Assembly (NCBI GenBank): GCA_904395905.1
Contig: CAJFNZ010000121.1
Coordinates: 1-40,523, forward strand
Origin: an uncultured Oscillospiraceae bacterium
Lineage (GTDB): Bacteria > Bacillota > Clostridia > Oscillospirales > Oscillospiraceae
DNA length: 40,523 bases
Direction of reading: 5' to 3'
The notes under the pieces were generated by a model that ran no database searches, was not told the DNA's origin, and saw only the letters and a list, made by a program, of their open reading frames with translations. Positions 1 to 7,603 of the stretch are shown in pieces (within the stretch, counting starts at the first letter, position 1; every line of letters starts with the position of its first letter). The position numbers were made by a program, and so were the translations under genes.

Positions 1-560
<560 letters not shown>

Positions 561-694
561 TGGGTACGTTCCTCCATCTCGATTGGTACATCGTTTCTCC
601 AGGTTTTCAAATTCTTCCGGCAGGCAGTCCGGCGGGCAGTCCCGCCTCGGCAGAGACGTCCGCCCAGCGTGGTTTCATTGCCTTCCCCCTCTGC

Positions 695-726
695 AAAAAA
701 CCGCCCCTGACCGAAGTCAGGGGCGG
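695..726 (-). terminator. T-box-controlled intrinsic terminator
   Basis: On the minus strand CCGCCCCTGAC-TTCG-GTCAGGGGCGG (726-701) is followed by six T (700-695). This is the off-state terminator of the alaS leader; its 5' arm competes with the antiterminator containing the T-box motif at 749-734. Confidence 0.93.
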
Positions 727-919
727 AAAAACTCCACGGTACCACCCTGATTGCCGGCGCGCCGGCATCTCAAGCCATCGGGTATCGGGGATGAACCGGG
801 CCGCTCGTCGCAGCCTGCTCGGAAGTGGCCGCCGCAGCTTCCGGCCCGGGGGCTTTCACCGTCTCCCCCCGTCGCTTCGGCCTTTCCCTGCGGCTCGTTT
901 CCTCATCGCGTTCTCGTAC
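701..919 (-). promoter_or_regulatory. T-box leader of alaS
   Basis: On the minus strand the T-box signature CAGGGTGGTACCGTGG lies at 749-734, directly before a terminator hairpin (726-701). Upstream is a stem I-like domain with the apical pattern GGGGG-AGA-CGGTGAAAG-CCCCC (about 869-846). Known role: uncharged tRNA pairs with the specifier codon and the T-box bulge, stabilising the antiterminator. A GCC followed by A at 829-826, next to a TTCC that can pair with a 5' GGAA, is a plausible alanine specifier. That codon assignment is tentative; the T-box itself is clear. Confidence 0.93.
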
Positions 920-925
920 CTGCTT

Positions 926-954
926 ATTTTACCCGGCAAAGGCCCCGTTGTCAA
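926..954 (-). promoter_or_regulatory. alaS promoter
   Basis: Minus-strand TTGACA (954-949), 17-bp spacer, TAAAAT (931-926). Predicted transcription start is near 919, giving a leader of roughly 360 nt that contains the T-box. The -35 lies within 25 bp of the stop codon of the upstream gene at 972, so the promoter occupies nearly the whole intergenic space. Confidence 0.85.
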
Positions 955-971
955 CGGGTTTTCCCGGATTT

Positions 972-2336
972 TTAGCAGGTGGCGCCGCCGACGACCGCCT
1001 TCGCGTCGCTGAGGATCTCGTCCTTCCGCCGCAGCAGCTCGTCCCCCAGCAGCTGGGCCTCCACGTTTTCAAAGCCCAGGCGCTCGATGGTGTCCGAGAA
1101 CCGCTCGCCGCTCTTGCCCTGGTCGCGGAAGAGCAGGATGGCCTTCTCCACCACGGCGGTGACCTCCTCCTCGCTGGTGAAGAGCTTCCCCAGGGGCCGG
1201 CCCTGGGCCACGTGCTTGCCCCAGCGGCCGCCGATGTAGACCTTGTAGCCGCGGATGCCGCTGTCCAGGGCGTGGAAGGGGCACTTGCCCACGCACCGGC
1301 CGCAGTGGTTGCAGGTGTCGGCGCAGATGTCCAGCTTCCCGTCGTGGACGGCGCAGCTGTGAATCGGACAGGCCCGCTCCACGGCGCACTTCTTGCAGCC
1401 GCGGCAGGCGTCCAGGTCCAGCTGCGGCACCAGCTGGCCGATGACGCCGATGTCGTTCAGGTCCGGCTTGACGCAGTTGTTGGGACATCCGCCCACGGCA
1501 ATCTTGAACTTGTGGGGCAGCGTGACGTTGTGATAGCCCTGGTAGAAGCGCTCGTGGAACTTCCGCGACAGGGCGAAGGTGTCGCACAGGCCGTACTGGC
1601 AGGTGGTGCCCTTGCAGCTGACCACCGGGCGGACCTTGCTGCCGGTGCCGCCGGTCTCCAAACCGGCCTGGGCCAGGTAGGCCCGGAAGGGCTCGATGTT
1701 CTCGTAGGGGATGCCCTGGACTTCGACGGTCAGCCGGGTCGTCATGGCAATCTCGCCGTCGCCGAACTTCTCGGCCGCCTCCGTGAGGCAGCGGCTCTCG
1801 GCGGCGGTAATCTTGCCGTTGCGGGTGATGACGCGGCCGTTGAACTTCCGGGTGCCCTTCTGCTGGAGGAAGCCCAGGCCCTTGGCCGCCTTAATCTGCT
1901 CGGGCGTCAGGGACGCCTCGTCCGCCGGCTTCCCCACGCCGGCCGCCTCCAGCCGCGCCTCCAGGGCCGCGCAGGCCTGCTCCACCACGGCCATGCACCG
2001 CTCGGTTTCGTTGAAGTACCGGGGCTTGAGCACCTGGCACTCGATGCTCCCCAGCCGGGCCTCGAAGTCGGCCTTCAGCGCGGCGCACTGGTCCTTGAAC
2101 CCCTCGGTGCCGTGGGCGTTCTCCCGCACCAGGACCTTGCCGAGGACGGCCATGGCCCCGGCCAGGGCGCCGCAGGTGCTGCCGCACCCCATGCCGCCGC
2201 CGAAGGCGCTGACGGCCTTGGCGTCGGCCATGGTCACACCCAGCCCCAGGGCCTCCCCGGCGCCGAGAAACACCGACTCGGCGCAGTTGCAGTCCCGCTC
2301 CAAAAAGTACTTCCGCGCATACTGGCTCATCTTCAT
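972..2336 (-). CDS. C_GCAxxG_C_C domain fused to siroheme/4Fe-4S sulfite-reductase-like ferredoxin protein
   Basis: 454-aa cytosolic redox protein. Residues 1 to about 130 are a C_GCAxxG_C_C-type domain (CNCAESV at 16-22, GGGMGCGSTCGALAG at 46-60, further Cys near 101, 115 and 123). Residues about 165-310 are a nitrite/sulfite-reductase-type domain with cysteine pairs C242/C247 and C285/C289 (GGCPNNCVKPD), the usual siroheme-[4Fe-4S] ligands. An inserted 2x[4Fe-4S] ferredoxin follows (C312, 315, 318, 324 and C343, 346, 349, 353). The start at 2336 was chosen because AGGAG (2350-2346) lies 9 nt upstream; the ATG at 2330 is too far. It has its own promoter and lies behind a LysR gene. Reduction of sulfite or another small sulfur or nitrogen oxyanion is plausible; the substrate cannot be read. 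The first siroheme pair is C-x4-C, one residue shorter than the usual C-x5-C. Confidence 0.85.
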   Translation of the reverse strand: MKMSQYARKYFLERDCNCAESVFLGAGEALGLGVTMADAKAVSAFGGGMGCGSTCGALAGAMAVLGKVLVRENAHGTEGFKDQCAALKADFEARLGSIECQVLKPRYFNETERCMAVVEQACAALEARLEAAGVGKPADEASLTPEQIKAAKGLGFLQQKGTRKFNGRVITRNGKITAAESRCLTEAAEKFGDGEIAMTTRLTVEVQGIPYENIEPFRAYLAQAGLETGGTGSKVRPVVSCKGTTCQYGLCDTFALSRKFHERFYQGYHNVTLPHKFKIAVGGCPNNCVKPDLNDIGVIGQLVPQLDLDACRGCKKCAVERACPIHSCAVHDGKLDICADTCNHCGRCVGKCPFHALDSGIRGYKVYIGGRWGKHVAQGRPLGKLFTSEEEVTAVVEKAILLFRDQGKSGERFSDTIERLGFENVEAQLLGDELLRRKDEILSDAKAVVGGATC

Positions 2337-2376
2337 GTTGCATTGCTCCTTTTCCGCAGGCGTGTTTTCTGCTTAC

Positions 2377-2405
2377 AGCATACCGGATTTTTTGTCGTCT
2401 GTAAA
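2377..2405 (-). promoter_or_regulatory. Promoter of the siroheme-ferredoxin fusion gene
   Basis: Minus-strand TTTACA (2405-2400), 17-bp spacer, TATGCT (2382-2377), placing the start about 30 nt before the start codon at 2336. The stretch 2337-2439 is clearly more A+T-rich than the flanking genes. Confidence 0.7.
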
Positions 2406-2439
2406 ATACGAATCCCGGATCCTACCCATAGTCGTTTTC

Positions 2440-3294
2440 CTATTTGAGCTCCCGGCACCGCGCCAGGAAGTCCCGGAGGGCCGGGCGCAGGTATTTGTCC
2501 CGGTGGAGGACCAGGGAAAACCGCCGCTCCACCGGCCCGTCGCAGATGGGCACGGCCGCCAGGCCGTCCGCCGGCCCGAGGAGCCGCGGGGACAGCAGCG
2601 CCACCCCCAGCCCCGCCCGGACGGCGCTGAGGATGGCCTGGGAGTTGGTGCACTCCCAGGCGACGCCCATGGGCACGCCCAGCCGACGGAACTCCAGGTC
2701 CAGCACCTGGCGGGTGCCGCTCTCCGGCTCCCGGAGAATCAGCCGCTCCCCGGCCAGGTCCCGCAGGGACACCGACGCCCGCCGGGCGAAGGGGTGGTCC
2801 GGCCGGCAGAGGAGCGCCAGCCGGTCCCCCATCAGGGGCGTCACCTGGAGGTCCTCGCTGCGGATCTCCCCCTCCACCAGGCCCACGTCCAGCCGGTTGG
2901 TCAGCAGCTGCTGCTCCACGGCCCCGGTGTTGCCCACGAAGACGTAGGGGGCCGGCTCCCCCATCGCGGCCACCAGCGGCGCCAGGATGCTGCTGCCCAC
3001 GGTCACCGACGCGCCGATGCGCAGGGGCGTCGTGCCGCCGGCGTCCCGCATCTGCCGGTCAATCTCCCCCCGGAGGCTCAGCATCCGCCGGGCGTAGCCG
3101 GCCAGCTGCTCCCCCTCCTGGGTGATGAACAGCCGCCGCCCCATCCGCTCGAAGAGCCGCACGGAGAACTCCGCCTCCAAATCGGCCACGGCGCCGCTGA
3201 CCGACGGCTGGCTGATGTACAGCTTCTCCGCGGCGGCCCGCATACTGCCACTCTCCACCACGGCCAGGAACACCTCCAGGCTCCGCAGGGTCAC
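2440..3294 (-). CDS. LysR-family transcriptional regulator
   Basis: About 284 aa. N-terminal winged helix-turn-helix (VTLRSLEVFLAVVESGSMRA, then AEKLYISQPSVSGAVADLEAEF) followed by a two-lobed LysR effector domain (LRIGASVTVGSSILAPLV, LRDLAGERLILREPESGTRQ, SPRLLGPADGLAAVPI). The GTG at 3294-3292 gives the normal LysR N-terminus and is preceded by a GGGGGGAGG run; the longer frame would need a TTG at 3357 and adds a 21-residue unlike-LysR tail. It lies between the siroheme-ferredoxin gene (same strand) and a divergent CoA-disulfide reductase, the classic arrangement for a regulator controlling its divergent neighbour. It resembles the CysB/CysL/YeiE side of the family, but the effector is unknown. 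Confidence 0.93.
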   Translation of the reverse strand: MTLRSLEVFLAVVESGSMRAAAEKLYISQPSVSGAVADLEAEFSVRLFERMGRRLFITQEGEQLAGYARRMLSLRGEIDRQMRDAGGTTPLRIGASVTVGSSILAPLVAAMGEPAPYVFVGNTGAVEQQLLTNRLDVGLVEGEIRSEDLQVTPLMGDRLALLCRPDHPFARRASVSLRDLAGERLILREPESGTRQVLDLEFRRLGVPMGVAWECTNSQAILSAVRAGLGVALLSPRLLGPADGLAAVPICDGPVERRFSLVLHRDKYLRPALRDFLARCRELK

Positions 3295-3311
3295 GGGCCT
3301 CCCCCCTTCCG

Positions 3312-3333
3312 ATAATCTATCACCTATGATTAT
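3312..3333. promoter_or_regulatory. Inverted repeat, probable LysR operator
   Basis: ATAATC (3312-3317), 10-bp spacer, GATTAT (3328-3333): a perfect 6-bp inverted repeat in the A+T-rich gap between the divergent LysR and CoA-disulfide reductase genes. Size and position fit a LysR recognition site covering the regulator's own promoter and lying upstream of the divergent -10 at 3374. Binding by this LysR is inference. Confidence 0.6.
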
Positions 3334-3373
3334 AAACGGTACTTTGGTTCTTTTCAACTGCCCCGTGCTGCGA

Positions 3374-3379
3374 TATAAT
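3374..3379 (+). promoter_or_regulatory. -10 element of the CoA-disulfide reductase promoter
   Basis: Perfect TATAAT at 3374-3379. The -35 position (3351-3356, TTTTCA with 17-bp spacing) is weak, consistent with activator-dependent transcription from the LysR-type site upstream. The start codon is at 3417 after GAGGAGGG (3401-3408). Confidence 0.55.
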
Positions 3380-3416
3380 TCTAGTTATGAACGATTCACT
3401 GAGGAGGGACCTACTG

Positions 3417-5102
3417 ATGAAAATTGTCATTGTCGGCGGCGTGGCCGGCGGCGCCAGCGCGGCGGCCCGCCTGCGGCGGCTGGACGAATCGTGCGAAATC
3501 GTGCTGCTGGAGCGGGGCGAGTACATCTCCTTCGCCAACTGCGGCCTCCCCTACTACGTCGGCGGCGTCATCACCGAGAAGAGCGCCCTGACGCTCCAGA
3601 CCCCCAAGAGCTTCTATGACCGGTTCCGGATTGACGTCCGGGTCCTCTCGGAGGCGGTGTCCATCGACCGGGCGAACCGCACCGTCGAGGTCCGGGACCT
3701 CCGGAAGGGCGAGACCTACCGGGAGACCTACGACCGCCTGATTCTCTCCACCGGCGCCGAGCCCCTGGTGCCCCGCATCGAGGGCGCCGACCTGGAGGGG
3801 GTCTACACCCTGCGGAACATCCCCGACGCCTACGCCCTGCGGGACAAGGTGACGGCCCTGGGGGCCGGCAAGCGGGCCTGCGTCGTCGGCGGCGGCTACA
3901 TCGGTGTGGAGATGGCCGAGAACCTCCTCCACGCCGGCCTGGATGTGACGGTGGTGGAGATGGCCGACCACCTGATTGCCCCCCTGGACTACGACATGGC
4001 CGCCGACGTCCACCACTACGTGGAGAGCAAGGGGCTGCACCTGAAGCTGGGCAGCGCCGTGACGGGCATCGCCAAGGCCGGCGACGCGCTGGTGGTCTCC
4101 ACCTCCACCGGCGACGTGCCGGCGGACATGGTGCTGCTGTCGGTGGGTGTCCGGCCCGAGAGCCGCCTGGCCAAGGAGGCCGGCCTCCCCTGCAACGCCC
4201 GGGGCGGCATCCTGGTGGACCAGCATATGCGCACCGCAGATACGGACATCTACGCCGTGGGCGACGCGGTGGAGGTGACGGACTTTGTCTCCGGCGACAA
4301 GGCCATGGTGCCCCTGGCCGGCCCGGCCAACAAGCAGGGCCGCGTGGCGGCCGACAACATCTGCGGCATCCCCTCGGCCTACACCGGCACCCAGGGCAGC
4401 GCCGTGCTGAAGGTCTTCGACATGACCATCGCCACCACGGGCCTCAACGAGCGGACGGCCCGGGCCAAGGGCATCGCCTGCGACAAGGTCTTCCTCTACG
4501 CCGGCAACCACGCCGGATACTACCCCGGCAGCTCGATGATGTCCATGAAGGTCCTCTACGAGAAGCTGACGGGCCGGATCCTCGGCGCACAGATTGTGGG
4601 CTTCGAGGGCGTGGACAAGCGGTGCGACGTCCTGGCCACGGCCATCCGCTTCGGGGCGGCCGGCCGGGACCTGGCGAAGCTGGAGCTGTGCTACGCCCCG
4701 CCCTTCGGCTCGGCCAAGGACCCGGTGAACATGGCCGGCTTCATGATTGAGAACCTGGAGAAGGGCGTCGTCCGCCAGTTCCACTGGCACGACGTGGCCG
4801 AGCTGCCCCGGGACGGCAGCGTCCAGCTGCTGGACGTCCGCACCCCCGAGGAGGCCGCCCGCGGCAGGATTGACGGCTTCGTCAACATCCCCCTGGACAG
4901 CCTCCGGGAGCATCTGGACCAGCTGGACCGGGACAAGCCGGTCTACGTCCACTGCCACAGCGGCCTGCGCAGCTACATCGCCTGCCGGATCCTCACCGGC
5001 CGCGGCTACCGCTGCTACAACCTGGCCGGCGGCTACCGGCTCTACCAGTCGGTCACCGGCGCAGGAAAGCCCCCGGTCAGCGCCATGCCCTGCAAAAAGT
5101 AA
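3417..5102 (+). CDS. CoA-disulfide reductase/polysulfide reductase with C-terminal rhodanese domain
   Basis: 561 aa. FAD- and NAD(P)H-dependent pyridine-nucleotide disulfide oxidoreductase: FAD motif MKIVIVGGVAGGASAA, redox Cys42 in SFANCGLPYYVGG (the single-cysteine type of CoADR/NADH oxidase rather than a CxxC pair), second nucleotide-binding motif VVGGGYIGVEMAENL, and the FAD-contact motif IYAVGDAVEV. The C-terminal ~100 residues are a rhodanese domain (LLDVRTPEEA, active-site loop VHCHSGLRSY). Known members reduce CoA disulfide, CoA persulfide or polysulfide. Start 3417 chosen for MKIVIVGG and the GAGGAGGG RBS; an upstream ATG at 3387 lacks one. With the divergent LysR and the siroheme protein it suggests thiol or sulfane-sulfur homeostasis. 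Confidence 0.92.
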   Translation: MKIVIVGGVAGGASAAARLRRLDESCEIVLLERGEYISFANCGLPYYVGGVITEKSALTLQTPKSFYDRFRIDVRVLSEAVSIDRANRTVEVRDLRKGETYRETYDRLILSTGAEPLVPRIEGADLEGVYTLRNIPDAYALRDKVTALGAGKRACVVGGGYIGVEMAENLLHAGLDVTVVEMADHLIAPLDYDMAADVHHYVESKGLHLKLGSAVTGIAKAGDALVVSTSTGDVPADMVLLSVGVRPESRLAKEAGLPCNARGGILVDQHMRTADTDIYAVGDAVEVTDFVSGDKAMVPLAGPANKQGRVAADNICGIPSAYTGTQGSAVLKVFDMTIATTGLNERTARAKGIACDKVFLYAGNHAGYYPGSSMMSMKVLYEKLTGRILGAQIVGFEGVDKRCDVLATAIRFGAAGRDLAKLELCYAPPFGSAKDPVNMAGFMIENLEKGVVRQFHWHDVAELPRDGSVQLLDVRTPEEAARGRIDGFVNIPLDSLREHLDQLDRDKPVYVHCHSGLRSYIACRILTGRGYRCYNLAGGYRLYQSVTGAGKPPVSAMPCKK

Positions 5103-5105
5103 ACA

Positions 5106-5155
5106 AAATCCCCTGCGGAAGGCGCCATCCGGCCCCCTCTCCGCAGGGGATTTTT
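5106..5155 (+). terminator. Intrinsic terminator after CoA-disulfide reductase
   Basis: AAATCCCCTGCGG (5106-5118) pairs perfectly with CCGCAGGGGATTT (5141-5153) and is followed by TT. The 22-nt loop is long, but the 13-bp stem ending in a T run directly after the stop codon is convincing. Confidence 0.8.
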
Positions 5156-5202
5156 CTGTGCAAAATCAGCTGGGGAGCCGCGGTCCGGACGTATACAGCG
5201 GC

Positions 5203-5763
5203 TTACCCAATCGCCGTCATGACGACAAAGGACACCAGATCCACCGCGAAAACGACGGCGCAGACGGTGAACACCCACTTCCGCCGGCTCCCCATGGCCT
5301 CCACCAGCTTTTCCCAGAGCGGCTGGAGGACATAGAGGAACAGCACGCCGCCCAGCCCGAAGCGGATGGAGGGCGAGAGGGCGATGCGGCCCTGGAAGTT
5401 GATGGCATAGTCCACGTACGTCTGCCAGGGCCACGAGCCCAGCACCGCCTCGCACAGGTAGGAGGCAATCAGCTCGATGAGGGTGGCCGCCAGGCCGCAG
5501 CCCAGGAACACCACCGGAACCATCGCCAGCCGCCGCCGGACGGACTGGCCGCGAATCAGCGGATAGAACAGCACCAGGAACACCAGCGCCCCGATGCCGT
5601 AGACCGGGCAGTATGGCCCCGTCAGGACGCCCCGGTCGGAGTAGCCCCAGCGGTAGACCACCACCTCCAGGAACACTTCGTAGCACCATCCCAGGATGGA
5701 GTAGAACAAAAAGTAGAGAAAATAGCGCCGCAGGGTGTCGGCGCGCGCCGCACGGATGGCCAT
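5203..5763 (-). CDS. Putative ABC-transporter type IV (CmpB-like, PF06541) membrane protein
   Basis: 186-aa integral membrane protein with about five hydrophobic segments. It opens MAIRAARADTLRRYFLYFLF and has the family block YSILGWCYEVF...RGVLTGPYCPVYGIGAL, typical of the PF06541 proteins widespread in Firmicutes. Their function is not established despite the ABC-transporter label. The ATG at 5763 has AGGAGG (5776-5771) at good spacing. It lies 97 bp downstream of an ABC exporter gene on the same strand, separated by a hairpin at 5808-5838, so co-transcription is uncertain. There is no partner ATPase beside it other than the exporter half-transporters. Confidence 0.85.
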   Translation of the reverse strand: MAIRAARADTLRRYFLYFLFYSILGWCYEVFLEVVVYRWGYSDRGVLTGPYCPVYGIGALVFLVLFYPLIRGQSVRRRLAMVPVVFLGCGLAATLIELIASYLCEAVLGSWPWQTYVDYAINFQGRIALSPSIRFGLGGVLFLYVLQPLWEKLVEAMGSRRKWVFTVCAVVFAVDLVSFVVMTAIG

Positions 5764-5807
5764 TGTAGACCTCCTTTTCCATATTTTATCTTTCTACATA
5801 CAACAGA

Positions 5808-5838
5808 TTCACAGGCGGACGGCGCGTCCGTCTGTGAA
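5808..5838 (-). terminator. Hairpin after the ABC exporter genes
   Basis: Inverted repeat with 14-bp arms (5808-5821 and 5825-5838, one G/A difference tolerated as a G-U pair), 3-nt loop. On the minus strand it follows the ABC exporter stop and leads into TCTGTTGT, a poor T run, so it may be a leaky terminator or an mRNA 3'-end stabiliser. Confidence 0.5.
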
Positions 5839-5860
5839 GGCGGCCGGAGCGGCCGCCATT

Positions 5861-7603
5861 TCAGGGGGCAAACTGGCTGTTGTACAGCTCGGCGTAGAAG
5901 CCGCCCCGCTCCAGCAGTTCCTCGTGGGTCCCCTGCTCCACCAGATGGCCGTCCCGCATGACCAGGATCCGGTCCGCCTCCCGGATGGTGGACAGGCGGT
6001 GGGCCACCAGGAAGCTGGTCCGCCCCTCCATCAGCCGCAGGAATGCCGACTGGATCTTCATCTCCGTCCGGGTGTCGATGGACGACGTGGCCTCGTCGAG
6101 AATCAGCATGGGCGGGTGGCACAGCATCACCCGGGCGATGCACAGCAGCTGCCGCTGGCCCTGGGAGAGCATCTCCCCGCCGCCGGAGAGCACCGTGTCG
6201 TACCCCTGGGGCAGCCGCCGGATGAAGCTGTGAGCGTGGGCCAGGCGGGCCGCCTCCTCAATCTGGGCGTCGGTGGCGTCGGGCCGGCCCATGGCGATGT
6301 TCTCCCGGATGGTGGCCGTCTTGAGCCACGTGTCCTGGAGCACCATGCCGTAGGCCGCCCGGAGGTTGGCCCGTCGGATCCGCCGGATGTCCGTGCCGTC
6401 CACGGTGATGGCGCCGCCCCGGACGTCATAGAACCGCATCAGCAGGTTGATGAGGGTCGTCTTGCCGCAGCCGGTGGGGCCCACGATGGCGATGTGCTGC
6501 CCCGGCTCCACCTGGAGGTCCATCCCCTCAATCAGCGGCTTGTCCGCCGTATAGGAGAAGTCCACCCGCTCCAGCGCCACACGGCCGGCCACCTGGCCGG
6601 GGTTGGGGGCTGCCGCGTCGGGGGCGTCGGCCGGCTCCGTCGGTTCGTCGAGCAAATCGAACACCCGCCCGGCACAGGCCAGGGCGTTTTGCAGCTCCGT
6701 GACCACGCCGGAGATCTCGTTGAAGGGCTTGGTGTACTGGTTGGCGTAGCTGAGGAACATGGTCAGCTGCCCCACGCTCAGCCGGCCGGCCATGACGCTC
6801 AGCGCGCCGACGATACCGACGCCGGCATAGACCAGGCTGTTGATGAACCGGGTGGCCGGATTCGTGATGGAGGAAAAGAAAATCGCCCGCAGGGAGTACC
6901 GGGTCAGCCGGTCGTTGATTTCGTCGAACTGCCCCTGGACGGCCCCCTCCCGGCCGAAGGCCTGGACCACCTTCTGCCCGCCAATCATCTCGTCAATCAG
7001 GGCCGTCTGTTCCCCCCGGGTCTGGGACTGGAGGCGGAACATATCGTAGGTCTTCCGGGCGATGAAGGCCGCCACCACCAGGGACACCGGCGTCACCAGC
7101 ACCACCACCAGGGTGATGGTCACGTTGACCGAGAGCATGAAGGCGATGGTGCCCACGATGGTCAGCACGCCGGTGAACAGCTGGGTAAAGCCCATCAGCA
7201 GCCCGTCGGAGAACTGGTCCACGTCGGCGATAATCCGGCTGACGGTGTCGCCGCTGGAGTGGCCGTCCAGATAGGCCATGGGCAGCACCTGGAGCCGCCG
7301 GAAGGCGGCGGTGCGGAGATTCCGGACGGTGTTCAGGGTGATGTGGTTGTTGCAGAGGTTCATCAGCCACTGGCCCAGTCCCGTCAGGCCGGCCACCACG
7401 GCCGCCCTGACCAGCAGGCGGAGCAGGGCGGCGAAGTCCACCCGGCCCGGCCCCAGCAGCAGATCCACCGCCTGACCGGTGACGATGGGGATGTAGAGGG
7501 TCATGGCCACCGTGGCCGCCGCCAGGAGGAGCGAGGCCGCAATCAGCGGCCCCTGGGGCCGCAGGAAGCGCAGCACCCGCAGCAGGGTCTTCTTCTGGTT
7601 CAC
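5861..7603 (-). CDS. ABC exporter half-transporter, subunit with canonical ATPase motifs
   Basis: 580 aa. N-terminal exporter-type transmembrane domain of about six helices, then an ATPase domain: Walker A GPTGCGKTT, signature LSQGQ (variant of LSGGQ), Walker B LILDEATSSID with the catalytic Glu, and the switch His in VAHRLST. GTG start at 7603 chosen because it overlaps the stop of the upstream subunit (GTGA) and follows GGAGG by 6-7 nt. It should pair with the gene at 7600-9315, whose degenerate motifs complement its own, forming a heterodimeric TmrAB/BmrCD-type multidrug, lipid or peptide exporter. The substrate cannot be read. Confidence 0.93.
   Translation of the reverse strand: MNQKKTLLRVLRFLRPQGPLIAASLLLAAATVAMTLYIPIVTGQAVDLLLGPGRVDFAALLRLLVRAAVVAGLTGLGQWLMNLCNNHITLNTVRNLRTAAFRRLQVLPMAYLDGHSSGDTVSRIIADVDQFSDGLLMGFTQLFTGVLTIVGTIAFMLSVNVTITLVVVLVTPVSLVVAAFIARKTYDMFRLQSQTRGEQTALIDEMIGGQKVVQAFGREGAVQGQFDEINDRLTRYSLRAIFFSSITNPATRFINSLVYAGVGIVGALSVMAGRLSVGQLTMFLSYANQYTKPFNEISGVVTELQNALACAGRVFDLLDEPTEPADAPDAAAPNPGQVAGRVALERVDFSYTADKPLIEGMDLQVEPGQHIAIVGPTGCGKTTLINLLMRFYDVRGGAITVDGTDIRRIRRANLRAAYGMVLQDTWLKTATIRENIAMGRPDATDAQIEEAARLAHAHSFIRRLPQGYDTVLSGGGEMLSQGQRQLLCIARVMLCHPPMLILDEATSSIDTRTEMKIQSAFLRLMEGRTSFLVAHRLSTIREADRILVMRDGHLVEQGTHEELLERGGFYAELYNSQFAP

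Noticed and set aside
825-2447. 540-codon plus-strand open frame opposite the siroheme-ferredoxin gene
   Set aside because: Composition is Gly/Ala/Val/Leu/His-rich with no motif; it is the antisense of a well-supported gene. Long antisense frames are expected at this G+C content.
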